DNA of 64,000 nucleotides from Flavobacterium urocaniciphilum (lineage in GTDB: Bacteria > Bacteroidota > Bacteroidia > Flavobacteriales > Flavobacteriaceae), in contig NZ_FOEI01000001.1 in NCBI RefSeq assembly GCF_900110615.1, positions 558,001 to 622,000 on the forward strand. The letters run 5' to 3'. Shown here one piece after another: positions 26,800 to 36,703 of this stretch. The position numbers were made by a program, and so were the translations under genes. Positions within the stretch are counted from its first letter, which is position 1. Each line of letters opens with the position of its first letter. Below the pieces are notes generated by a model that saw only the letters and a program-made list of their open reading frames with translations, had not been told where the DNA came from and did no database searches.

Positions 26800-26826
26800 T
26801 TATTTTTTACTTTTGTCAACTTGAAT

Positions 26827-27925
26827 TTATTCCTCTTCTTTTTGTCCCATCATCATCAAATAAGCTTTTAAGAAACCATCAATTTCTCCATTTAAAACCG
26901 CATCTGAATCGGACGTTTCAAAACCTGTTCGAACATCTTTAATCAATTTATAAGGATGTAAAACGTAGTTTCTAATTTGTGAACCCCATTCAATTTTCAT
27001 TTTGTTGGCTTCAATATCAGCACGCATTTCCATTTTTTTCTTTAACTCAATTTCATACAATTGCGAACGTAACATTTGCATAGCTCTGTCGCGGTTGTCA
27101 TGCTGTGAGCGTGTTTCCGAACATTGAATTTGAATTCCAGTTGGTTTGTGATATAATTGAACTTTTGTTTCTACTTTATTTACATTTTGACCACCAGCAC
27201 CGCTTGAACGAGCAGTAGTGATTTCAATATCTGCAGGGTTAATTTCAATTTCAATCGTATCATCAACTAAAGGATAAACATAAACAGATACGAACGAAGT
27301 ATGACGTTTTGCATTACTATCAAATGGAGAAATACGAACTAAGCGATGTACGCCATTTTCACCTTTTAAATATCCGAATGCAAAATCACCTTCAATTTCT
27401 AATGTTACGGTTTTAATTCCTGCAGCATCACCTTCTTGGTAATTCAGTTCTTTAACTTTATAACCTTGTTTTTCGGCCCACATTAAATACATACGCATCA
27501 TCATGCTTGCCCAATCGCAACTTTCTGTACCTCCAGCTCCAGCGGTAATTTGAAGTACAGCACTTAAATTATCACCTTCTTCCGAAAGCATATTTCTAAA
27601 CTCTAAGTCTTCAATATTGGAAATGGTTTTCTCAAAAATAGCATCTAACTCTTCTTCAGAAACTGCTTCTTCTTTATAGAAATCGTATGTAAGTTGTAAT
27701 TCTTCTGCTAACTCTTCGCAATGTTTATAATCATCTACCCATTTCTTTTTAGAACGTAGGTTTCTTACAACTATTTCCGCTTGTTTAGCGTTGTTCCAAA
27801 AGTCTGGTGCAAAGGTTTTTTCCTCTTCGTTAGCAATTTCAATTAGTTTGGCATCAACGTCAAAGATACCTCCTTAACGCTCCAAGGCGATTAATAATGT
27901 CCTTAATTTGTTCGGTATTTACCAT
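26827..27925 (-). CDS. prfB: Peptide chain release factor 2, with programmed +1 frameshift (365 aa)
   Basis: RF2 releases peptides at UGA and UAA. Translation starts at 27925 ([21 protein letters not shown]), meets an in-frame TGA at codon 22, and continues in the +1 frame as [20 protein letters not shown] through to QKEEE at 26827; the total of 365 residues equals E. coli RF2. The GGQ motif is in [15 protein letters not shown]. The anticodon-like tripeptide is in the block around KRHTSFVSV. The frameshift site lets the cell sense RF2 activity: low RF2 favours frameshifting and more RF2. The ltaE gene is divergent, with only 46 bp between the starts. Confidence 0.97.
27859..27874 (-). promoter_or_regulatory. 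RF2 autoregulatory +1 frameshift site
   Basis: On the minus strand: AGGAGG (27869-27874), TAT, then CTT TGA C. This is the classical arrangement of an internal Shine-Dalgarno-like element three bases before the CUU UGA C shift site. It is notable that the SD-like signal is kept in a phylum that seldom uses SD sequences for initiation. Confidence 0.96.
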
Positions 27926-27971
27926 TTTATTTGTAGTTTTACACAACAAAAATAGACTATTCAAACGATTT

Positions 27972-28997
27972 ATGGAAATTAATTTATTCAGCGATACTGT
28001 TACCAAGCCTACTCAAGAAATGTTGCAATTTATGTTTAATGCAAAAGTAGGGGATGATGTGTTTAAGCTTGATCCGACAGTCAATGAGTTAGAAGAAACT
28101 TTAGCGGATTTATTTGGTAAAGAAGCAGCGCTGTTTTTTCCTTCAGGAACTATGGCTAATCAAACGGCTATAAAATTACATACCAATCCTGGTGATGAAT
28201 TAATTTGTGATAAATGGGCACATGTATTTTTATATGAAGCTGGTGGTGTTTCGTTTAATAGTGGTGTTTCTTGTAATTTGATTGATGGAAATCGCGGAAT
28301 GATTACAGCAGAACAAGTTGAAAGAGCGATTAATGATCCAGAATTTTATCATGCTCCAATGACCAAGTTAGTTTGTGTTGAAAATACAACAAATAAAGGT
28401 GGTGGTGCGTGTTATGATATTGAAGATTTACGTAAAATTAAAGATGTTTGTACGAAACATAATTTAAAATTTCATTTGGATGGAGCGCGTTTGTGGAATG
28501 CTTTAGTGGCTAAAAAACAACATCCAAGAATTTACGGCGAATTGTTTGATACAATTTCAGTTTGTTTATCGAAAGGATTAGGTGCACCAATTGGTTCGGT
28601 ATTAATTGGATCGAAAGAAGATATGAAACGTGCGCTTCGTATTCGTAAAATATTTGGTGGCGGAATGCGTCAAGCTGGATATTTAGCGGCTGCAGGAATG
28701 TATGCGTTACAAAATAATATTTCTCGTTTAGAAGAAGATCATCGAAAAGCGAAAGAGTTAGGAAAAATTCTTGAAACTTTACCTTTCATATATAAAGTAG
28801 AACCTATAGAAACGAATATTGTTATTTTTACATTGAAATCGGGTATTACTGAAACTCAATTTATGGATAAATTGAAAGAAAAGAATATCAATATTAGCAA
28901 TATGGGACAAGGTAAATTACGAATGGTTACTCACTTGGATTACAAGCAAGTTATGCATGATTATGTAATGGAAACGTTGAGTAAGATAAGTTTTTAA
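27972..28997 (+). CDS. ltaE: Low-specificity L-threonine aldolase-like PLP enzyme (341 aa)
   Basis: Fold-type I PLP enzyme that cleaves L-threonine or allo-threonine to glycine and acetaldehyde. Family marks: INLFSDTVTKPTQEMLQFM, the GDDVFKLDPTVNELE block, KEAALFFPSGTMANQTA, FHLDGARLWNA, and the PLP lysine in SVCLSKGLGAPIGSVL. The start is taken at the ATG at 27972 (MEINLF); upstream codons in frame overlap the divergent prfB start region and would add a non-homologous 25-residue leader. Its last 4 bases overlap the end of the convergent thioesterase gene. Confidence 0.93.
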   Translation: MEINLFSDTVTKPTQEMLQFMFNAKVGDDVFKLDPTVNELEETLADLFGKEAALFFPSGTMANQTAIKLHTNPGDELICDKWAHVFLYEAGGVSFNSGVSCNLIDGNRGMITAEQVERAINDPEFYHAPMTKLVCVENTTNKGGGACYDIEDLRKIKDVCTKHNLKFHLDGARLWNALVAKKQHPRIYGELFDTISVCLSKGLGAPIGSVLIGSKEDMKRALRIRKIFGGGMRQAGYLAAAGMYALQNNISRLEEDHRKAKELGKILETLPFIYKVEPIETNIVIFTLKSGITETQFMDKLKEKNINISNMGQGKLRMVTHLDYKQVMHDYVMETLSKISF

Positions 28998-29719
28998 TTA
29001 GTTTCGATTTCCAAAGCAAAACAACTTTTTCCTTCTTTTGTAATTAAGAATGAACTCTCGGTATGATGAATTTCAATTGCATCTTTATAATTTAATTCTT
29101 GAATGTAATTTAAGTTTATCGCTTTGATGTGATTATTTAAAACCAATCTTATATCTGTCACATCCAAACACCATTCTAAATATTTGACATTATTAGCATG
29201 ATTTACAATATCAATATCTGATAATTGAATTGTTTTCTCATTTTTAAAAGTAAATTCTTCAGGAATAGTTATTTTTTGAATTGGATTTGAAATGCTATCG
29301 GTATCAAATTTTTCAAAGTGTTCATGTGGTAAGGCCAAACTATCTGGTCTTCTGGTTTTAGTATTAATGACTACCCAAAATGTTTCGCAACCGACCAATT
29401 TTTCATCATTTAAATACATTTCCAAGCAACGAATGGAACGAGAATTCTCTAAGGTTTTAATCCAAGTTTTAATCGTTACAACATCATTCCATTTTGGTAA
29501 TTTCGTAATTTCAACACGCATTCTACTCAAAACCCAAGCTTGATGATGTTCTTGCATGTCTAAATAGCTAATTCCGCCTAAATCGGCATGAATTCCTGCT
29601 ACAATCTGAAATAAATTACAGATTTCGGTATGTTTTAAAAATCCATTTGGATAACAATGCTGAAATCCGATTTCGAAATTGTGTTGGTATTTTGAGGTAA
29701 AATTTGGAGAAACGGGCAT
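28994..29719 (-). CDS. Acyl-ACP thioesterase, FatA/FatB-like (241 aa)
   Basis: Double hot-dog-fold enzyme that releases free fatty acids from acyl carrier protein. First domain: FEIGFQHCYPNGFLKHTEIC and WVLSRMRVEITKLPKWND. Second domain: the catalytic pattern D-x-N-x-H in QLSDIDIVNHANNVKYLEW, followed by LNYIQELNYKDAIEI. Length fits bacterial members. It ends in convergent overlap with ltaE, and lies two bases upstream of the gene starting at 30345, suggesting joint transcription with the outer-membrane protein gene. Confidence 0.9.
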   Translation of the reverse strand: MPVSPNFTSKYQHNFEIGFQHCYPNGFLKHTEICNLFQIVAGIHADLGGISYLDMQEHHQAWVLSRMRVEITKLPKWNDVVTIKTWIKTLENSRSIRCLEMYLNDEKLVGCETFWVVINTKTRRPDSLALPHEHFEKFDTDSISNPIQKITIPEEFTFKNEKTIQLSDIDIVNHANNVKYLEWCLDVTDIRLVLNNHIKAINLNYIQELNYKDAIEIHHTESSFLITKEGKSCFALEIETN

Positions 29720-29721
29720 GT

Positions 29722-30345
29722 TTAAAATTTAATACCTAATGAAATATTTAAAGCATTTGATTTATTAAAATAGTTTATATATTCAGGTATGGTTTGGACT
29801 TTAAAGGTATAAAAATTATATCCAATTGATGTAAAAAAAGCAAATTTTCGAGAAATATTATAGTCAAATTCTCCACAAATCCCCCAATAATCTCCATTGT
29901 TTCGGGCATAATATCCTGGAGCTCTTTGTTTTGTTTTTACATCTCCAACTAATAATTTTGGGATTATAGTAAATTTATAATCATTAAAATTATACTTGTA
30001 CGATAAACTTACAGCATATTGGTTAAGGCTGATAGAATTAAAATTTCCAACAATTTCTGGTTTTTCAACTTCTGAAACATTTGTTTCATAAATTCCACCA
30101 AATACAAAGTTTTTGTATTCTACAAAATTCAATTCAGAATGAAAACCAAAATAAGTGGCTTCATGTCCATCGCTTAAAAAATTATTTCCTGTGAAAATTT
30201 TCATATTCGGAGCCATTTGAAAATCTGAAAATATTTTTACTTTTTCTTTTTCTACATTTTTTTCATCTATATTTTTTTCCTGACCCAATGAAACATTAGA
30301 AATAAGTACAAATAAAATTGATAATTTTAAAAAAGTTGCTTTCAT
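29722..30345 (-). CDS. Putative outer-membrane beta-barrel protein (207 aa)
   Basis: Signal peptide MKATFLKLSILFVLISNVSLGQ, a charged spacer (EKNIDEKNVEKEKVKIF), then about eight alternating strands (EATYFGFHSELNFVEYKNFV, YAVSLSYKYNFNDYKFTIIP, KFAFFTSIGYNFYTFKV) ending in ALNISLGIKF. This is the look of a small eight-stranded barrel. No specific family recognised. It is preceded by the lipoprotein gene with one base between them, so the two likely work in one transcript. Confidence 0.7.
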   Translation of the reverse strand: MKATFLKLSILFVLISNVSLGQEKNIDEKNVEKEKVKIFSDFQMAPNMKIFTGNNFLSDGHEATYFGFHSELNFVEYKNFVFGGIYETNVSEVEKPEIVGNFNSISLNQYAVSLSYKYNFNDYKFTIIPKLLVGDVKTKQRAPGYYARNNGDYWGICGEFDYNISRKFAFFTSIGYNFYTFKVQTIPEYINYFNKSNALNISLGIKF

Positions 30346-30346
30346 T

Positions 30347-31003
30347 TTAAAAAATGATTGTATGGTAAATATTTTCTGAATTGCCTATGATAATAAATTC
30401 TGAAAAGATTGTACTCGTTTGAGTGGCATAATTATAAACTTTATATTTGACTTCGATTGTCTGATTTTTTTTGACTTTTTTTAGATATTCATTTGAGGGC
30501 ATTTCATCTTCAAATGTAATCCATTCGTTTGCAATTTCTCCAATAAATTGCACTTCTTCTAAAGACTTTTGTGAAGTTGTATTATTAAAAGTCAAGTTTA
30601 GATTCGATAAGTTCGCTTTTAAAAATAGTTTTGCTGTAGGTAGTTGCATGCTATAATTTAAAATGGAAATATTTTTAATATTAACAAACGTAGTATTTGT
30701 TAATTCTGAAGTTGAAGTCACTTCTTCATTAATATAAACATTATAATGACCATCATGTTTAGATTGAGGAATTAAAATGGAATAATTACCATTTGAATCA
30801 GTATTTCCTATTCCTATTCTATCTATTTCTGTATAATTATCATCATACGAACTATAGACTTTAATAGATTGATTGGCTAGAGGTTGATTAAATTCGTTAA
30901 TAATTTTACCTTTAAATTGTATTCTGTTTTCGCCATCATATTCTCTATCACATGAAAGAAATAGTATAGATAAAAATAACAGAAAAGATAAAAGATACTT
31001 CAT
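30347..31003 (-). CDS. Lipoprotein with carboxypeptidase-regulatory-like beta domain (218 aa)
   Basis: Lipoprotein signal MKYLLSFLLFLSILFLSCDRE with lipobox LFLSC. After the anchor comes a transthyretin/carboxypeptidase-regulatory-like domain: FKGKIINEFNQPLANQSIKV and NTDSNGNYSILIPQS. The second half is a beta-rich domain without a known name. Probably exposed at the outer membrane. It lies 36 bp downstream of the T9SS protease gene on the same strand, so the two may form one unit with the barrel gene. Confidence 0.75.
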   Translation of the reverse strand: MKYLLSFLLFLSILFLSCDREYDGENRIQFKGKIINEFNQPLANQSIKVYSSYDDNYTEIDRIGIGNTDSNGNYSILIPQSKHDGHYNVYINEEVTSTSELTNTTFVNIKNISILNYSMQLPTAKLFLKANLSNLNLTFNNTTSQKSLEEVQFIGEIANEWITFEDEMPSNEYLKKVKKNQTIEVKYKVYNYATQTSTIFSEFIIIGNSENIYHTIIF

Positions 31004-31039
31004 GATTTTTATTTTATTATTGTATGTTTAAATTTTCAA

Positions 31040-33958
31040 CTATTTCTTAATTATTTTTACAATTTTATTTTTAATTCCATAAAAATTTAGAAAATACACT
31101 CCACTTGAAAGACTTTCTAAATTAATAGTTTCATTTTCAGAAATTCCAATATTTTGAGAATAAAGTTTCTGACTTAAAACATTATAAATTGTAACACTAT
31201 GAAAATTTTCTTTACTATTATCAAAATAAACTGAATTAAAAGTAGGGTTAGGGTAAATTTCAAATGAATCATTTGAAATATCATCATTAAACAAATTATT
31301 ATTTACTGATATTAGTGCTGTTGCTGTATCATTTGTACAATTTCCAACCGTATTTATTTTATAATTAAAGGAGTAGTTTCCTGGAACTGTATTGGATGGA
31401 ATACTTATTTGTCCTAAATTATTAATGGTTGCACCAGATAAAGGAATTGGTGGAATTAAAGTAAATGTAACAGCTGAAATACTAGATTGGTTATTTAATA
31501 TTTCATTATAATAATCATTATTAAAAACACTTAATGTCAATCCACCATTCGTTGCATTAATAGGAGAATTTGTAAAATCATCATTAATTGCATTCAAATA
31601 ATTAGTTGAATATACTTCCACTAACTTTACATTATCTAAATAATAATATGCTTCTGAACTATTAGAAACAGCTACATTATTACAATCAATATTTGTAATT
31701 GATTCTATTTGACTTGAAATATTATTTAATGCACCTAAATGTAAATATTTTAAATTAGGATTGCTGCCAGTGGTAAAAGTGAAACTTATTGTTTCCCATC
31801 CGTTACTGCTTGACGAAAGTACATTTGAAAATGTTGAATTGGTTAAAAAAACTACATTGCTAGTTATAAAATTATTAGGAATAATACCTCCTGTTGTTAA
31901 TTGCAAATCAGTATCAGTAATTAAAGCTTGAAATTTTATAGGTCTTTGTCTGTTTTTTTCTGCAAGAGAAACATCAAAAGTTAAAGTATATGTTGTGTTT
32001 GGTTTTAAAGAACTAACTAATTCAGTTTTAATAGATTCTGAGTAAACGTTTTGTAAAACATAAGCTCTACCTGTAGCAATAACCATTCCTACATATGCGT
32101 GATTACCAGGAATTTTATCTAATTGAAAACCTTTAAAATTACATGGAATATTATAAAATTCACTTGTAGAATCTGAATTAAAATAATCTGCAGTTGCATG
32201 ATAACTTGAATTATTCCATCCACAAGCTTTATACACTTGACTATTATAAGTAGGTGGATAATTATGTGATTCAAAGTCTCCATTTCTTACCAAACTACAT
32301 ATATCATTTTGTATGCAGTTATTTAATACATTTACAAATATATATGTTATATTTCCTCTTTTACCTGTGCTAATATCATAAGGTACGTATCGTAATAAAT
32401 GTAAACCAGGAACAAATGATTTTAATGTAAAAGATTGATTATTTGCACCAGTAGTTTGAGAAAAAATAGCATTTAAATCAAATAAATCTTGTACAAATTC
32501 GTATCTCATGTTTGACGGTTGACCATTTGTATAATCATTATTTAGTATTCCGCTAATCGTAATAGGAGTACCTGAAAGACCTTCATATAAAAAACTACCC
32601 GTACTACTTAACCCATCATTTACACCTCCAATTCCAATTCCATTACAAACAGATGTATTATAATTTACATAAGTATGATTGGCATTATTTCCAAAAGTTG
32701 CTTTTAAACTATATCCAATATCACATAAAGTTAATCGCTCTTCAGATTTTAAATATCGTTTAGCAAAAGTTCCACTTGCTCTATCACTCATCATAAAATA
32801 TTGATCATTTGTATTACCATTATAACAAGCATCTTCAAAATGACTTAAACTACTTCCTGGTTCATAACATGGTGGAGTATAAACAGGTATATTTACACTA
32901 CCTGAGTAAACTATTGATGTTGAACAATTAAATAGTCCAGTATTACCTTGAAATGTTGATCCCGATGAACATTGAGGATAGATTACAGAATTTGAAACAT
33001 TTGGATTAAAGACATAATCATACATTTGACAATTGGAAGAACCAGAGTATGTATTACTTAACAAAGATACATTTGAAGAGGATTTCAAAAATTTATCATA
33101 ACGAGAATAATACCAACCTAATATATTCATATTTGAAGTATATGTTAATATACTATACCCATTTGAATCAATTAATGTGTTGAATCCTAACATATGTGTC
33201 AATTCATGAATCACAACTGTATAAAAATCAACACTATTAGTTACATAACCTGTACTTGAGTCGAATTTATTTAAATCTAAATTCCAATTTATTGTACTAT
33301 TAAAGTTAAAACAAACATAACCATGGTAAAAATCAGGATTCTGTTGTGTAGTTGAAAAAGGAAACATAGTATTTGAATAAGAATTTACTCCTGACTGTAT
33401 AGTCTTCCAAATTTCATTATCAACAATTCCTCTAGTTGGATTATCTTGGGATGGAATTATGGAATTTAGTTGTGGAATATTATAAAAAGAAGAAGCAGCT
33501 CCAGCAGCTTGAGTTGGTAATCCCAATGCAGTAGGGCTTCTTACCCAAATTTTAACTTTATTAGTGTTTCCAGTATTATTTAAAGGTGTGTTAATAAAAT
33601 CAGACATATCGCTAAATGCTTGGCATATGATTGCTCTTCTTTGATCTTGAATTGGATTTCCAACAATTTCCATACCTGATCCAGTTTCAAAATACAATTC
33701 AAAAATACCAGACGTACATAATAAAGAAGAATTATTTGTTTTTCCTACACCATCATTTTTTGAATGTTCAACAATAATATCAGACAAATTATATTTATTT
33801 CCTTTATCATCAAAGACTACATCAAAAATTCCATTAGGTGAAAATTTTGTTTCGTTTTTTTGAGAAAAACTTGAAATACTAATTAATATCAACAAAATTG
33901 AAAAGTATTTATTATTTAAAATTGATTTTTTTAAAAGGAAAGAGAATTTTAAAAACAT
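31040..33958 (-). CDS. T9SS-exported leishmanolysin-like metalloprotease (972 aa)
   Basis: Long N-terminal signal (hydrophobic core ILLILISISSFSQ around residues 20-33). The catalytic domain has HELTHMLGF at 251-259, which is the HExxHxxGF form of the M8/leishmanolysin metzincins with the third zinc ligand far downstream; H373 in SLSHFEDACY and a Met-turn-like FMMSD (388-392) fit that role. Then an Ig-like stretch (about 465-560), a carbohydrate-binding-like beta-sandwich starting RNGDFESHN (about 570-780), another Ig-like region, and a C-terminal type A sorting domain (EIYPNPTFNSVYFDN to KNKIVKIIKK) that directs export by T9SS. The product should be secreted or attached to the cell surface. 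Confidence 0.85.
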   Translation of the reverse strand: MFLKFSFLLKKSILNNKYFSILLILISISSFSQKNETKFSPNGIFDVVFDDKGNKYNLSDIIVEHSKNDGVGKTNNSSLLCTSGIFELYFETGSGMEIVGNPIQDQRRAIICQAFSDMSDFINTPLNNTGNTNKVKIWVRSPTALGLPTQAAGAASSFYNIPQLNSIIPSQDNPTRGIVDNEIWKTIQSGVNSYSNTMFPFSTTQQNPDFYHGYVCFNFNSTINWNLDLNKFDSSTGYVTNSVDFYTVVIHELTHMLGFNTLIDSNGYSILTYTSNMNILGWYYSRYDKFLKSSSNVSLLSNTYSGSSNCQMYDYVFNPNVSNSVIYPQCSSGSTFQGNTGLFNCSTSIVYSGSVNIPVYTPPCYEPGSSLSHFEDACYNGNTNDQYFMMSDRASGTFAKRYLKSEERLTLCDIGYSLKATFGNNANHTYVNYNTSVCNGIGIGGVNDGLSSTGSFLYEGLSGTPITISGILNNDYTNGQPSNMRYEFVQDLFDLNAIFSQTTGANNQSFTLKSFVPGLHLLRYVPYDISTGKRGNITYIFVNVLNNCIQNDICSLVRNGDFESHNYPPTYNSQVYKACGWNNSSYHATADYFNSDSTSEFYNIPCNFKGFQLDKIPGNHAYVGMVIATGRAYVLQNVYSESIKTELVSSLKPNTTYTLTFDVSLAEKNRQRPIKFQALITDTDLQLTTGGIIPNNFITSNVVFLTNSTFSNVLSSSSNGWETISFTFTTGSNPNLKYLHLGALNNISSQIESITNIDCNNVAVSNSSEAYYYLDNVKLVEVYSTNYLNAINDDFTNSPINATNGGLTLSVFNNDYYNEILNNQSSISAVTFTLIPPIPLSGATINNLGQISIPSNTVPGNYSFNYKINTVGNCTNDTATALISVNNNLFNDDISNDSFEIYPNPTFNSVYFDNSKENFHSVTIYNVLSQKLYSQNIGISENETINLESLSSGVYFLNFYGIKNKIVKIIKK

Positions 33959-34013
33959 ATTGAAAATAATTTTATGTAATAAAAGGGTTTATTTATAGAA
34001 GATGAATAAAGCC

Positions 34014-34955
34014 TTAAAAGGTTGCGTTTTTATGTGTTAAATTTTCAACAACTTTAATAATTTCATTTCTATCCGTTTCAAAATCAAACCAAGTGGCATT
34101 TTCAGTTCTTTTAAACCATGTCATTTGACGTTTTGCAAAACGGCGCGTATTCATTTTAATTTGTTCAATAGCTTCGTTTAAAGAAATTTTCTCATTGAAA
34201 TAATCGAACAATTCTCGGTAACCAACCGTTTGTAAAGCATTTAAGTGCTGATTTGGTAATAAAGATTTCACTTCTTCAACTAAACCTTCATTTACCATTA
34301 TATCAACACGTTGGTTAATTCGACCATACATAATTTCTCTGTCGGCTTCTAAACCAATAACAATAGGAGTGAAGTTGCGTTCGATTTTACGTTTACCTAT
34401 AAAACTAGAATAGGGAAGTCCCGAACCTAAACAAACCTCTACAAAACGTTTCATGCGTTGTGGATTCTGTAAGGTTTGCGGATTTTCAGTTTGGATTTTT
34501 TGATAATATTCAGGATCTAATTCTTGTAATTTATCTTGAAGAAATTCGATTCCAAATTCATCGTATTTTGCATTTATTTCAGTACGAACACTTTCATCAA
34601 TATCAGGAAATTCATCGAAACCTTTTAATACCGCATCTACATATAAACCTGAACCACCAACCATAATTTGGATGTTATTTTTTGTAAATAACTCTTCTAA
34701 TTTTTCTAATGCTTCTTTTTCAAAATCACCTACAGAATAATTCTCAAATATCGATTTATTTTGAATAAAATGATGTGGTGCTGCTGCTAATTCCTCTTTG
34801 GTCGGAACTGCGGTTCCAATATTCATTTCTTTAAAAAACTGTCGACTATCGCATGAAATAATATCACAACCAAAATGTTGCGCTAAAGCAATGCTTAAGG
34901 AAGTTTTCCCTATGGCTGTAGGTCCGATGATTGTGATGAGAATATTTTGTTTCAA
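34014..34955 (-). CDS. miaA: tRNA dimethylallyltransferase MiaA (313 aa)
   Basis: Adds a dimethylallyl group to A37 of tRNAs that read UNN codons. P-loop GPTAIGKTSLSIALA near residue 10, DSRQFFKEMNIGTAVPT, AAPHHFIQNKSI, MVGGSGLYVDAVLKGFD, the NPQRMKRFVEV helix, QTVGYRELF and RFAKRQMTWFKR all match MiaA. Full length. Coordinates stop close to the downstream intergenic region (33959-34013), in which I see nothing. Confidence 0.96.
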   Translation of the reverse strand: MKQNILITIIGPTAIGKTSLSIALAQHFGCDIISCDSRQFFKEMNIGTAVPTKEELAAAPHHFIQNKSIFENYSVGDFEKEALEKLEELFTKNNIQIMVGGSGLYVDAVLKGFDEFPDIDESVRTEINAKYDEFGIEFLQDKLQELDPEYYQKIQTENPQTLQNPQRMKRFVEVCLGSGLPYSSFIGKRKIERNFTPIVIGLEADREIMYGRINQRVDIMVNEGLVEEVKSLLPNQHLNALQTVGYRELFDYFNEKISLNEAIEQIKMNTRRFAKRQMTWFKRTENATWFDFETDRNEIIKVVENLTHKNATF

Positions 34956-34974
34956 GTTTATAGTTTATAGTTTG

Positions 34975-35268
<294 letters not shown>

Positions 35269-36630
35269 CTAAAACTTCAAAACACGCAATACCTTATGTT
35301 TCTTCAAATACATTTGAATAATGGTTTTCGTATCGCGATTATTTTGCATTGGAATGATGATATTTCTCAATACCTCAACATTGGTAATTTGATAGTTTAA
35401 ATCGAAAAAACAATAGCCTTTATAAATGCCATTTTCAATTAAAACAGCACTGCGCTCTTCAATACTTCTGCCTTTATCTACAACCACCATATTATTGCTT
35501 TCAAAGTGCATGTTTTGAATGAAATTTTCTACGCGAGCATTATATTCTTCTGGTGCTTCTTTTTGAACACAAGCACCAAAACATTCTTTTATTTTGTATT
35601 GAAAACAAGCGGTTTTTGTTTCGTATAAACCGTTGATTTTCTGACATAAATTATAATCAGATGTGATTTTAAAAAGCATATTTTTGCCTTCTTGTAAACT
35701 TGTAAAAGAAGTAATTTCCTTTTTTCTACCATCCGATTTTTCAACAGTTAAAGCCAAATATCCGTGTTCATCAACATGTGAATACATTGCATAATTGAAC
35801 AAAGTTTTGCGTTGTGCTCTGTTATAAATTGGTTTATTGATTTTTATTTCTTCTGATTCTTTTAATAATGCAATTAATTCTGAACCTGTTTCTTCAAAAG
35901 TTACAGCATATACATCGCGTTGAATTTTTTTACTTTTCGAATTCGAACCTGTAAAATGTTGATTCACACGTTTTTTGATGTTTTTACTTTTTCCAATATA
36001 AATTAAATCACCTTTTTCATTGTGGATATAATAAATTCCGGTTTTAGAAGGTAATTTTTCAACGATGTCTAATAATTTAGGTGATAATCCGGCTTTGATT
36101 TCTGTTTTTACGAAACTCTTTACAATTTCTTTTTCCAAATCTTTTGCCAATAGCATTTTGAATAATTTCACAGTGGCTAAGGCATCACCACTCGCTCTAT
36201 GTCTATCTGCCATTGGAATACCTAAAGAACGCACCAATTTTCCTAAACTATAGGATGGTAAATTCGGAATAATTTTTTTGGCTAATTCAACCGTACAAAG
36301 CGTTGGTTTTTTAAAATCGTAACCTAATCTTCTGAATTCTGTTTGTAAAATACGGTAATCGAAACTCGAGTTATGAGCCACAACAATTGTGCCTTCAGTA
36401 ATTTCAATAATGCGTTTTGCCACTTCATAAAACTTTGGTGCGCTACGAAGCATGGCACTATTAATACCCGTTAATTTTACAACAAAAGGTTGAATAGGTT
36501 TTTCTGGATTAACTAAACTAATAAATTGATCTACCACTTCGTGACCATCAAATTTATAGATAGCAATTTCCGTAATACCTTCTTCGTTGTATTGTCCGCC
36601 TGTGGTTTCTATGTCGATTATTGAGTACAA
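35269..36630 (-). CDS. DnaQ-like 3'-5' exonuclease fused to a GIY-YIG nuclease domain (453 aa)
   Basis: The N-terminal 165 residues are a DEDDh exonuclease: YSIIDIETTG (motif I, D and E), VVAHNSSFDYRIL (motif II) and HRASGDALAT (motif III). The middle (about 195-280) is a GIY-YIG domain of the UvrC/Cho type: KTGIYYIHNEKGDLIYIGKS, KKRVNQHF. The C-terminal part contains cysteine-spaced segments (CQKINGL, CFGACVQKEAP) that resemble the UvrC cysteine cluster. Likely involved in DNA repair or proofreading; the domain combination is known in other bacteria as an EPSILON-Cho type protein, but exact substrates are unknown. Confidence 0.88.
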   Translation of the reverse strand: MYSIIDIETTGGQYNEEGITEIAIYKFDGHEVVDQFISLVNPEKPIQPFVVKLTGINSAMLRSAPKFYEVAKRIIEITEGTIVVAHNSSFDYRILQTEFRRLGYDFKKPTLCTVELAKKIIPNLPSYSLGKLVRSLGIPMADRHRASGDALATVKLFKMLLAKDLEKEIVKSFVKTEIKAGLSPKLLDIVEKLPSKTGIYYIHNEKGDLIYIGKSKNIKKRVNQHFTGSNSKSKKIQRDVYAVTFEETGSELIALLKESEEIKINKPIYNRAQRKTLFNYAMYSHVDEHGYLALTVEKSDGRKKEITSFTSLQEGKNMLFKITSDYNLCQKINGLYETKTACFQYKIKECFGACVQKEAPEEYNARVENFIQNMHFESNNMVVVDKGRSIEERSAVLIENGIYKGYCFFDLNYQITNVEVLRNIIIPMQNNRDTKTIIQMYLKKHKVLRVLKF

Positions 36631-36703
36631 ATCAGTTTGCAGTGTTCAGTTTTTAGTATTAATTTTTAAATTATTGGCACATTGAAAATTGGCTAATTGA
36701 TAA

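Noticed and set aside
26827-27591. 254-aa RF2 starting at MLSEEGDN
   Set aside because: This is an internal methionine; the N-terminal domain continues upstream to the frameshift site.
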